Shown in pieces: positions 16,997 through 23,411 of a stretch of 49,733 nucleotides of DNA (positions within the stretch are counted from its first letter, which is position 1; each line of letters opens with the position of its first letter). The translations under genes were made by a program, and so were the position numbers. The notes below the pieces were generated by a model. It was not told the DNA's origin, did no database searches, and was given only the letters and a program-made list of their open reading frames with translations. The DNA is taken from positions 1 through 49,733 of the forward strand of contig CAKOOU010000004.1 of assembly GCA_934098455.1 (NCBI GenBank), written 5' to 3'. Origin of the DNA: an uncultured Bacilli bacterium. GTDB lineage: Bacteria > Bacillota_I > Bacilli_A > RF39 > UBA660.

Positions 16997-17896
16997 TTAT
17001 AGCTTCATACGGTTAATAAATCTTATAAATTCTTGTGTGGTAATTGACAATAACTTTGGCCTGTGTAATAAGAAAACATCAAATTCTGGCAAATTGCAAT
17101 TCACTTTAATCTTTGACAAATTTGGATACTTTTCGATGGTTTTTTCAAATAAAAATCCAATTCCTATATTCTGTTCTGTCATTTCAGCAATCATATCACT
17201 TGTCGCTATTTCAAAAGATGGCTCAAATATTAGTTTCTTAGTTTCAAATAACTTTTTTAAACTTTTTGTGCTACTAGAAGTTTTTAAAGGAACAATAAGT
17301 GGATATTTCATTATATCTTTAATATCAATATTATTTCCTAAAAGTTCTTTTCTTAATAAACTACATGCAAATGAACATCTTTCGGTAGCAATTTTTTTTA
17401 CTACATAATCTTTTGTATTTTCCTCTAAAGGAGAACAGTCAATTAAAATATCTAATTCTTTTAATCCTAATAATTTAAATAATTCTTTAGTTGATTTACA
17501 TATTACTTCAATTTTAATATTAGGATACTTTTTTGTGAATTCCTTAATAATACCAGTTAGCAAAAATACACCGATATGAGATGGTATTCCAATTGTCAAT
17601 GTGCCTCTTTTCAATTGAACTATATCATTTATTTTTCTTTCTCCATTTTTTAAATTATTTAAGGATTCCTCTACATATGGTAATAATTCTTCAGCTTCAG
17701 GAGTCATAATTAAAGTATTTCCTCTCTCAAAAAGTGTAACTCCAAGTTCATCTTCTAACTTTTTAATATTATAACTAATACTTGGTTGTGTTAAATCTAA
17801 TTCTTTTGCTGTTTTTGAAAAACTTCCGTTTTTGCAAACTAAATAAAATAACTTATATAGTGATAAATCTACTAAAAATTCATTTTCTTCTAACAT
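16997..17896 (-). CDS. LysR-family transcriptional regulator
   Basis: 299 residues, the standard LysR length. Residues about 8-68 form the winged HTH (LFYLVCKNGSFSKTAKELDLTQPSISYNIKKLEDELGVTLFER). Residues about 90-290 are the periplasmic-binding-like effector domain, with RGTLTIGIPSHIGVFLL at its start. It is transcribed in the same direction as, and directly upstream of, the radical SAM operon, so control of that operon is the natural inference; most LysR genes are divergent from their targets, so the tandem layout is less usual. Its SD is GGGAAGGA. The promoter ahead carries two related inverted repeats. Confidence 0.92.
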   Translation of the reverse strand: MLEENEFLVDLSLYKLFYLVCKNGSFSKTAKELDLTQPSISYNIKKLEDELGVTLFERGNTLIMTPEAEELLPYVEESLNNLKNGERKINDIVQLKRGTLTIGIPSHIGVFLLTGIIKEFTKKYPNIKIEVICKSTKELFKLLGLKELDILIDCSPLEENTKDYVVKKIATERCSFACSLLRKELLGNNIDIKDIMKYPLIVPLKTSSSTKSLKKLFETKKLIFEPSFEIATSDMIAEMTEQNIGIGFLFEKTIEKYPNLSKIKVNCNLPEFDVFLLHRPKLLSITTQEFIRFINRMKL

Positions 17897-17913
17897 AATA
17901 TTTCCTTCCCGAT

Positions 17914-17932
17914 TAGTCAGTCGTGACTGACC
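17914..17932. promoter_or_regulatory. operator-like inverted repeat, site 1
   Basis: Perfect GTCAGTC/GACTGAC arms (17916-17931) with a 2-bp centre, reading AGTCA-N4-TGACT. It lies just downstream of the lysR promoter -10 and immediately upstream of the lysR ribosome-binding site. The form resembles TetR-type operators. Confidence 0.6.
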
Positions 17933-17962
17933 ATTTTATAAATTTAAACTTTATTTTTTAAT

Positions 17963-17979
17963 TAGTCAATAAGTGACTA
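17963..17979. promoter_or_regulatory. operator-like inverted repeat, site 2
   Basis: TAGTCA/TGACTA arms with a 5-bp centre, sharing ATTAGTCA...GTGACT with site 1, about 50 bp away centre to centre. It overlaps the candidate lysR -35 (TTGACT, then 17 bp, then TAAATT). Confidence 0.55.
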
Positions 17980-18034
17980 TTCCACCAAAATTGGTTTCAT
18001 TTGTGTACTCTTCATGAACTAAAAATATTTTCAT
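17966..18034 (-). pseudogene. 22-codon N-terminal remnant of a GT4-type glycosyltransferase
   Basis: The reading frame begins MKIFLVHEEY and ends TNFGGIVTY before TGA. This is the usual opening of family-4 glycosyltransferases (first beta strand, then the Gly-Gly-x-x-x-Tyr loop), so it is best read as a broken gene start. An AAAGGA site precedes the ATG. The stop codon falls inside operator site 2. An alternative is a genuine short peptide or leader; the glycosyltransferase look makes a remnant likelier. Confidence 0.45.
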
Positions 18035-18056
18035 TTTTTTATTTCCTTTCATATCT

Positions 18057-18101
18057 AAAAAAATGGTGCCTAAAAACATATATATTAATATTTTAGACAC
18101 C
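18057..18101 (-). terminator. intrinsic terminator after the 16-residue ORF
   Basis: Minus-strand arms GGTGTCTAAAA (18091-18101) and TTTTAGGCACC (18065-18075), 10 of 11 paired, followed by ATTTTTTT. It ends the mini transcription unit that starts near 18198 and could also act as an attenuator for sequences downstream. Confidence 0.8.
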
Positions 18102-18127
18102 TCTCCGTATATTAAGTTCAAAATTCA

Positions 18128-18178
18128 TTAAAAAAAATATTGTTTTATAATAATTTTCTTTATTCTTTTAATAGTCAT
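18128..18178 (-). CDS. 16-residue basic peptide (MTIKRIKKIIIKQYFF)
   Basis: A tiny ORF with unusually strong signals. GAGGAG (18185-18190) sits 6 bp before the ATG. The peptide has six Lys/Arg and a hydrophobic Ile/Phe remainder, with an amphipathic, membrane-active look. A terminator follows 27 bp after the stop. It could be a signalling or toxic peptide, a regulatory leader peptide, or the chance relic of a gene start. No homologue is recognised. The surrounding control elements are the main support. Confidence 0.45.
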   Translation of the reverse strand: MTIKRIKKIIIKQYFF

Positions 18179-18204
18179 ACAAAACTCCTCGACAATTTAA
18201 TTCT

Positions 18205-18232
18205 ATTTTACTCATTTTTTTTAATATGTCAA
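18205..18232 (-). promoter_or_regulatory. promoter of the 16-residue ORF
   Basis: Minus-strand consensus TTGACA (18227-18232), 16-bp spacer and TAAAAT (18205-18210). The expected start is near 18198, giving a transcript of about 140 nt up to the terminator. Confidence 0.65.
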
Positions 18233-18335
18233 TATACTTTTTTGATTTTTTTTTGATTTTTTTTTTTGATTTTTGACACCAATTAAACATTTTTATAATC
18301 ATTTTCAGAAAAATTTTTGTTTATTATATTATTTT

Positions 18336-18413
18336 TTAATTATTATTATTGTGATATTTTTGATTTTTTACATATTTCCATGCATATTTTAAATTGTTTA
18401 TTAGTTCTTTCAT
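18336..18413 (-). pseudogene. 5' fragment of a duplicated ABC transporter gene
   Basis: A 25-codon frame starting MKELINNLKYAWKYVKNQK, identical for 19 residues to the ABC transporter starting at 9220, then diverging into YHNNNN and a stop. The upstream region is also shared. This is a clear decayed or truncated copy. Confidence 0.85.
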
Positions 18414-18495
18414 TTAGCATCACACTCACTATATAAATTATATATTTTAAAAAAAGAAAAAACAAGCGTAAGCTTGTAAATAGTTGATATAAATT
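18357..18495 (-). repeat. direct repeat copy B
   Basis: Same orientation as 9165-9305, covering an upstream gene's terminator, the intergenic region and the first codons of the transporter. The two copies bound about 9 kb that includes helD, ppa and the radical SAM operon. Confidence 0.85.
18456..18477 (-). terminator. intrinsic terminator within repeat copy B
   Basis: Minus-strand ACAAGC/GCTTGT stem followed by TTTTTTCTTTTTTT, about 90 bp after the 18564-19130 gene. Confidence 0.75.
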
Positions 18496-18563
18496 TTATT
18501 TTGATTAAATTATTATTGAATAAAAAATTTTTCTTAGAATTTTTTCATTGTTATATAAAAATG

Positions 18564-19130
18564 CTATCTAATTCTTAAATTGATACATTTTTCATAACCG
18601 CGTAAATCTTTTTTTCTATTTTCTTCTACTTTTTCTATAATTTCATTGTTTAATCTTTGTAATCCTAAAGTATATGATTTTTTTTCTAATTCAAATAGAA
18701 TGTATTCTTCTATTAAATTTTTATCTTTTTTTTGATTTAATTCACTTATAGCTGTTTCTATTTTATCCATAGTTGAGTAATAAGAAATCATTTTTTGTGA
18801 GTGTTCTAATTCGTCTTCTATTAATTTTATTTTTGCATATTTATCAATTGGCATTTTATTAATATAATTGTGAACATCATTTGAAATTAATATTTTACTT
18901 TCATTACTTTTTAAATATTGTCTTAAAATATTTTTGTATTTATTTTCTTCTTTTAATAATTTTAATATTTCTATTTCATCATTTGACAATTCTTTTGTAG
19001 ATTTTTTTAAAAGTTGCTCAATATTATAATGTTTTGGAATATATTCAAGCCATTTTAAATAACTTTCTAAATTTTTACGAGACATTACATAATTAGATTC
19101 TGTTTTAATTTTTTTTGCCTTAATTAACAT
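18564..19130 (-). CDS. hypothetical helical protein
   Basis: 188 residues, Lys/Glu/Ile/Asn-rich and predicted almost wholly helical, with no signal peptide, membrane helix or motif I recognise. Segments such as SNDEIEILKLLKEENKYKN and KIKLIEDELEHSQKMISYYS look like long coiled helices resembling small phage or plasmid helper proteins, but no family call is justified. It lies among gene fragments (ABC 5' end on one side, NUDIX N-terminus on the other), so it may be accessory DNA. The ATG is preceded by GGGAGTGAT at somewhat long spacing. Function unknown. Confidence 0.55.
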   Translation of the reverse strand: MLIKAKKIKTESNYVMSRKNLESYLKWLEYIPKHYNIEQLLKKSTKELSNDEIEILKLLKEENKYKNILRQYLKSNESKILISNDVHNYINKMPIDKYAKIKLIEDELEHSQKMISYYSTMDKIETAISELNQKKDKNLIEEYILFELEKKSYTLGLQRLNNEIIEKVEENRKKDLRGYEKCINLRIR

Positions 19131-19182
19131 ATTATCACTCCCATTTGTATTAATTATTTTACCATAAGATTTGCATATTTTA

Positions 19183-19401
19183 TTATTTTTTTGTAAATTT
19201 TATGATATTTTTGATGTTTTTCATTGTATTTGGAAATGATTTTGTGGCAACTCTTTGTGTTATTAAAAATTTATTATCTTCATTTTTAATCCATGAATTT
19301 ACTACAATGTGAAATTCATCATCTTTTAATCGTTCTCCCCTATATACTTTTTTGTTTAATTTTTCGCCACGAAAATTGTAAACATCCCATAATTCTTTCA
19401 T
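19183..19401 (-). pseudogene. truncated NUDIX hydrolase N-terminus
   Basis: From the ATG at 19401 (GGAG nine bases upstream) the 72 codons read like the start of a NUDIX hydrolase of the isopentenyl-diphosphate-isomerase-like group: ELWDVYNFRGEKLNKK, RGERLKDDEFHIVVNSWIKN and KFLITQRVATKSFPN. The frame ends just before where the NUDIX box (GX5EX7REUXEEXGU) should start, and no continuation is seen in other frames. It cannot be an active hydrolase. Confidence 0.75.
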
Positions 19402-19424
19402 CCTAAAAATCTCCATTCTAATTT

Positions 19425-19514
19425 CTATTTTATTAATTTTAATTTTTTACAAATAGTTTCGTATGTTTCATTAGTATTTGTTTTATCTCTAAATATTAAT
19501 TCTATCATTTGCAT
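19425..19514 (-). other. 29-codon open frame, possible gene remnant
   Basis: Frame starting MQMIELIFRDKTNTNE and ending KKLKLIK, with no visible ribosome-binding site, directly upstream of the NUDIX fragment. It may be a relic of a neighbouring gene; I do not recognise it. Confidence 0.2.
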
Positions 19515-19530
19515 ACACTTATATATGAAA

Positions 19531-19568
19531 AAAGCCCTTGAAAAACTTATGTTTTTTAGGGTTTTTGT
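19531..19568 (-). terminator. intrinsic terminator after the tRNA pair
   Basis: Minus-strand CCCTAAAAAAC/GTTTTTCAAGGG stem followed by CTTTTTT, just downstream of tRNA-Asn. Confidence 0.8.
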
Positions 19569-19578
19569 AATTTCAAAA

Positions 19579-19654
19579 TGGCGCCCGTTGTAGGACTCGA
19601 ACCTACGACCTAACGGTTAACAGCCGTGCGCTCTACCGACTGAGCTAAACGGGC
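19579..19654 (-). tRNA. tRNA-Asn (GTT)
   Basis: 76 bases including an encoded CCA. Acceptor GCCCGTT pairs with AACGGGC, the T-loop GGTTCGAGTCC is canonical, and the anticodon loop CTGTTAA gives GTT. The second tRNA in a two-tRNA unit with tRNA-Gly. Confidence 0.96.
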
Positions 19655-19660
19655 AAAATT

Positions 19661-19734
19661 TGGAGCAGGTGATGGGAATCGAACCCACGTTATCAGCTTG
19701 GAAGGCTGAAGCTCTACCATTAAACTACACCTGC
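19661..19734 (-). tRNA. tRNA-Gly (TCC)
   Basis: 74 bases including an encoded CCA. Acceptor GCAGGTG pairs with CACCTGC, the T-arm GGGTTCGATTCCC is canonical, and the anticodon loop CTTCCAA gives TCC. It lies 6 bp upstream of tRNA-Asn in one transcript. Confidence 0.96.
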
Positions 19735-19810
19735 AATTAGTAGGCAATTTAAATTATACCATAGTAAATCTAAATTGCAATACTTTTTTTTAATTTTTTT
19801 TATTTTTTTG

Positions 19811-21937
19811 TTAATTTTTTAATAAAGTTAGTGAAACTTTATGTTTTTCTTTGTTAATTTCGTCAATATAACATGTAATTATGTCACCAACAGAAACAAT
19901 ATCATTTGGATTTGAAACGAAACTTTTACTCATTTTTGATATATGTAATAGTCCATCATCATGTAATCCGATATCTACAAAAGCTCCAAATGATGCAACA
20001 TTTCTAACTGTTCCTTTTAATTCCATTCCTGGTTTTAAATCATCTATAGTAAGTATATCACTTTTTAATATTGGTGGGTCAATTTCACTACGTGGGTCTA
20101 GTCCAGGATTTAATAATTCTTTTATTATGTCATTTATTGTATATAAATCTGTATTTAAAACTTTTACTAATTCTTCTACTTTTGCATTTTTTAAAGTGTT
20201 TTTAAAACTTTCTTCATTTATATTTTTTATATCTAGTTTTAAATATTCTAATAATTTGTTAGTTATTTCATAACTTTCTGGATGTATTCCTGTATTATCT
20301 AATGCATTAGTACCATTATTTATTCTTAAAAATCCTATTGATTGTTCATATACTAAATCAGTTAATCCTATATTTTTTATTTCTTCTCTACTCTTTATTA
20401 TATGCTTTTCTTTATATTTTATTATTTTATTTATTATTGTTGTTGTTAATCCTGAAACATATTTTAAAATACTTGGAGAAGCAGTGTTTATGTTTACACC
20501 AACTTCGTTTACTATTTTCGATACTGTAAAGTCTAAGTTTTCTGATAATTCTTTTTGATTTACATCATGTTGATATTCTCCAATCCCAATACTTTTTGGG
20601 TCTATTTTAACAAGTTCACTTAGTGGGTCTTGAACTCTTCTACCTATACTTACTGCACTTCTTTCTTGAACTTCAAAATCTGGGAATTCTTTTTGAGCTA
20701 ATTTACTTGCACTATACACTGAAGCTCCTGCTTCACTGACAATTATATAGTAAACACCTGTCAACTCTTTACAAATACTTGCCACTAGTTCTTCACTTTC
20801 TCTTGATGCTGTTCCATTACCTATTGCAATTAGATTAAGTTTATATTTTGAAATCAATTCTAATAATTTCTTTCTTGCTCCAACTTTATCATTCTTTGGT
20901 TCATGTGGATAAATAACATCAATGTGTAATACATTTCCTTGTTCGTCTAAGCATGCAAGTTTACAACCCGTTCTATATGCTGGATCGAATCCTAATACTC
21001 TATATCCTTTTAATGGTCTTGTCATAAGTAAGTTTTCTAAATTAATTTTAAATATATCAATTGCTTTTTCATCTGCATATTCTGTCATTTCTGAACGTAT
21101 TTCTCTTTCTACACTTGGTAGTATTAAACGTTTTAAAGAATCTTTTATTGAGTCTTTTATAATACATACAACAAATGATTTATCATTTTTAATTATTTTT
21201 GATTCTAAATATTTAATTATTTCATCTTTATCATAATCTAATGAAACAGATAATATTCCTTCTTTTTCTCCTCTGTTGATAGCAAGTGTTCTATAACTTT
21301 TCATATATTTTATTCTATCTTTAAAATCATAATATATTTCATAAGTTTTTAATTCATCTACTGCATTCTTTTTAATTTTACTAATTATATTTCCATTATT
21401 AAATATTTTACTTCTAATATATTTTCTATAATATGCATTATCACTAATCCATTCTGCAATTATATAACTTGCATTTTCTACTGCTACACTTGTTTCCATA
21501 TTAAATGGTTTGCATAAAGTATCAATGTCTCCATTAGTTGGAAATGACATTATTTTTTTAGCAAGTGGTTCTAATCCCATTTTTATAGCTTCTGTAGCTT
21601 TAGTTTTTTTCTTTTCTTTAAATGGTCTATATAAATCTTCTACTTCAGTTAATTTTTCGCATTTTAAAATATTTTGTTTTAATTCTTCTGTAAGTAATCC
21701 TTTTTCATCTATTAATCTAATTACTGTTTCTTTTCTTTCTAATAGATTATTATAGTATGTATATTCTTTTTCTATTTCATTTATTTGATTTTCATCTAGT
21801 GCTCCTGTTGCTTCTTTTCTATATCTTGCAATAAATGGTATTGTTGCACCTTCACTTAATAATTTTAAAACTGTTTCTATTTGTTTTTTTGTTATGTTTA
21901 ATTTATTTTCTAATTCATTTATTACTAATTCATTCAT
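19811..21937 (-). CDS. tex: Tex/YhgF RNA-binding transcription accessory protein
   Basis: 708 residues, the usual Tex length. The N-terminal Tex helical domain opens with LLSEGATIPFIARYRKEATGALDE. The YqgF/RNase H-like core follows with VLGFDPAYRTGCKLACLD and AIGNGTASRESEELV. A helix-hairpin-helix region (ASPSILKYVSGLTTTIINKII) and a C-terminal S1 RNA-binding domain (LKPGMELKGTVRNVASFGAFVDIGLHDDGLLHIS) complete it. Tex proteins bind RNA and interact with transcription/translation machinery; the molecular role is still loosely defined. SD is AGAAGGATGG. No disruptions seen. Confidence 0.96.
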   Translation of the reverse strand: MNELVINELENKLNITKKQIETVLKLLSEGATIPFIARYRKEATGALDENQINEIEKEYTYYNNLLERKETVIRLIDEKGLLTEELKQNILKCEKLTEVEDLYRPFKEKKKTKATEAIKMGLEPLAKKIMSFPTNGDIDTLCKPFNMETSVAVENASYIIAEWISDNAYYRKYIRSKIFNNGNIISKIKKNAVDELKTYEIYYDFKDRIKYMKSYRTLAINRGEKEGILSVSLDYDKDEIIKYLESKIIKNDKSFVVCIIKDSIKDSLKRLILPSVEREIRSEMTEYADEKAIDIFKINLENLLMTRPLKGYRVLGFDPAYRTGCKLACLDEQGNVLHIDVIYPHEPKNDKVGARKKLLELISKYKLNLIAIGNGTASRESEELVASICKELTGVYYIIVSEAGASVYSASKLAQKEFPDFEVQERSAVSIGRRVQDPLSELVKIDPKSIGIGEYQHDVNQKELSENLDFTVSKIVNEVGVNINTASPSILKYVSGLTTTIINKIIKYKEKHIIKSREEIKNIGLTDLVYEQSIGFLRINNGTNALDNTGIHPESYEITNKLLEYLKLDIKNINEESFKNTLKNAKVEELVKVLNTDLYTINDIIKELLNPGLDPRSEIDPPILKSDILTIDDLKPGMELKGTVRNVASFGAFVDIGLHDDGLLHISKMSKSFVSNPNDIVSVGDIITCYIDEINKEKHKVSLTLLKN

Positions 21938-21989
21938 TTTATTTCCATCCTTCTAGATATATATTATATTATTTTTTTATAAATTTTTC

Positions 21990-22016
21990 TATAAAAAAAG
22001 ACAAGTTAATGTCTAT
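21990..22016 (-). terminator. intrinsic terminator after the MazG-like gene
   Basis: Minus-strand AGACA/TGTCT stem followed by seven T, between the MazG-like gene and tex. Confidence 0.7.
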
Positions 22017-22038
22017 TAGTTGAGATAGATAAATCATA

Positions 22039-22338
22039 TTAATCATTTATTCTTACATTTACTCCATCTATTTTTTTATAAACTCTTTTTTCATTCTTTT
22101 TAACTTTGTTTATAATTTCATCTTCTAAATCAAAACCTAACATTTCTGATAATCCCATTAAATATATCGCAATATCTGCTAATTCTTCTCCTAAATCATC
22201 TTTCTTTTTCTTCCATGCTTCATAAGCTTCTGAAACTTCTCCATATAGTAGACAAAATTCTTTATTAACATCAGTAGTGTTAAATCCCTTATTAATTTTA
22301 TTTTGCCATATTTCTTTTTGCATTTCTTTCATATTCAT
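22039..22338 (-). CDS. MazG-like nucleotide pyrophosphohydrolase
   Basis: About 99 residues from the ATG at 22338, which has GGAG nine bases upstream; a longer in-frame extension has no site. The all-alpha NTP-PPase signature is clear: EFCLLYGEVSEAYEAWKK, then DLGEELADIAIYLMGLSEML, giving the E-x3-E and E-x2-D metal sites (Glu/Glu/Glu/Asp). A C-terminal basic helix follows. Enzymes of this group hydrolyse (deoxy)nucleoside triphosphates to the monophosphate and pyrophosphate, acting as house-cleaning enzymes. Divergent from the radical SAM gene at 22461. Substrate range unknown. Confidence 0.88.
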   Translation of the reverse strand: MNMKEMQKEIWQNKINKGFNTTDVNKEFCLLYGEVSEAYEAWKKKKDDLGEELADIAIYLMGLSEMLGFDLEDEIINKVKKNEKRVYKKIDGVNVRIND

Positions 22339-22460
22339 TATAACTTTCTCCTTTAACTTATATTTATTATATAATAAAAAAGTGTTTAAAACTATATAAT
22401 TTGTCATTAGAAACTGGTGTTTAATTATTATTAATGTTATTATAGTTGTTGGTGGTATGT

Positions 22461-23387
22461 ATGTTTTTAAATACATTAGATAATAAGAGATATTATACGT
22501 TAAATTGTTTTTATAAAAATAAATTTAATTCTAAAGTATGTAAAATAAGTTTGAATGCTAATTTTAGTTGCCCTAATAAAGATGGTAAAGTTGGTACTGG
22601 AGGTTGTATTTTTTGTAGTAAACTTGGTAGTGGTGACTTTGCTGGTGATGTTAAATTAGATTTAGTTAGTCAATTTAATGAAGTTAAAAAAGTTATGCAA
22701 CATAAGTGGCCTGATGCTAAATTTATTGGATATTTTCAAGCAAATACTAATACTTATGCTAGTGTTGATGTTTTAAAGAAATATTATGAAACTATATTAG
22801 AGTTAGATAATGTTATTGGTCTTAATATTGCTACTAGACCTGATGCTATAAGTGATGAAGTTTTAGATTATTTAACTCTATTGAATAAGAAAACATATTT
22901 AACTATTGAACTTGGTTTACAATCTATTCATGATAAGACTTTAAAGTATATAAATAGAGGACACGATTTAAAATGTTTTTATGATTGTTTTAGAAAATTA
23001 AAAGATAGAAATATAAATGTTGTTGTTCATATTATAAATGGTTTACCTTATGAAACTAAAGAAATGATGATAGAAACTGTTAAATATTTAAATGATATTG
23101 GTATAGATGGTATAAAAATTCACATGTTACATATATTAAAAGATACTAAATTGGAAGAATTATATAATAAAGAAAAATTTCACATACTTACTAAAGAAGA
23201 ATATATTGATATCGTTATTAATCAATTGGAATATTTAAATCCTAATATTGTTATTCATAGAATAACTGGTGATCCTAGTGTAGACGACTTAGTTGAACCT
23301 AAGTGGTTGGTAAAGAAATTTTGTGTTTTAAATGATATTGATAAGGAAATGGTAAGAAGAGATACTTATCAAGGAAAAAAGCTATAA
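22461..23387 (+). CDS. TIGR01212-family radical SAM protein (YhcC/YtqA type)
   Basis: About 308 residues starting at ATG 22461; a TTG further upstream is in frame but less likely. The cluster motif is of the YhcC type with a long first gap: CPNKDGKVGTGGCIFCS (Cys-x13 or so-Cys-x2-Cys) rather than plain CxxxCxxC. Further blocks are YFQANTNTYASVDVLKKYYE, IGLNIATRPDAI and LTIELGLQSIHDKTLKYINRGH, typical of the family. The biochemical role is not well established; members are often close to tRNA-modifying enzymes in sequence. One of three plus-strand units; its stop lies inside the terminator shared with the mTERF-like gene. Confidence 0.9.
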   Translation: MFLNTLDNKRYYTLNCFYKNKFNSKVCKISLNANFSCPNKDGKVGTGGCIFCSKLGSGDFAGDVKLDLVSQFNEVKKVMQHKWPDAKFIGYFQANTNTYASVDVLKKYYETILELDNVIGLNIATRPDAISDEVLDYLTLLNKKTYLTIELGLQSIHDKTLKYINRGHDLKCFYDCFRKLKDRNINVVVHIINGLPYETKEMMIETVKYLNDIGIDGIKIHMLHILKDTKLEELYNKEKFHILTKEEYIDIVINQLEYLNPNIVIHRITGDPSVDDLVEPKWLVKKFCVLNDIDKEMVRRDTYQGKKL

Positions 23388-23411
23388 TTTTTACGTTATA
23401 GCTTCTTTTAT
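23379..23411. terminator. bidirectional terminator between converging genes
   Basis: AGCTATAA/TTATAGCT arms (23380-23387 and 23396-23403) with A and T runs on the two sides. It serves the plus-strand radical SAM gene and the minus-strand mTERF-like gene. Confidence 0.85.

Noticed and set aside
11976..17896. A RiPP precursor peptide within the radical SAM operon
   Set aside because: Gaps between the genes are 11-26 bp or overlap, too short for a precursor. The lysR to operon gap holds a promoter, not a convincing short gene. The nearest candidate is the 16-residue ORF upstream, which has no Cys or recognisable core.
18168..18215. A 15-codon frame (MSKIELNCRGVLYDY) overlapping the start of the 16-residue ORF
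   Set aside because: Its start lies inside the promoter (spacer and -10), upstream of the expected transcription start, so it would not be on the transcript. It has no ribosome-binding site.
18231..18262. Poly-T and GATTTTTTTT repeats
   Set aside because: Simple AT slippage sequence; units are irregular and too short to be a CRISPR or other array.
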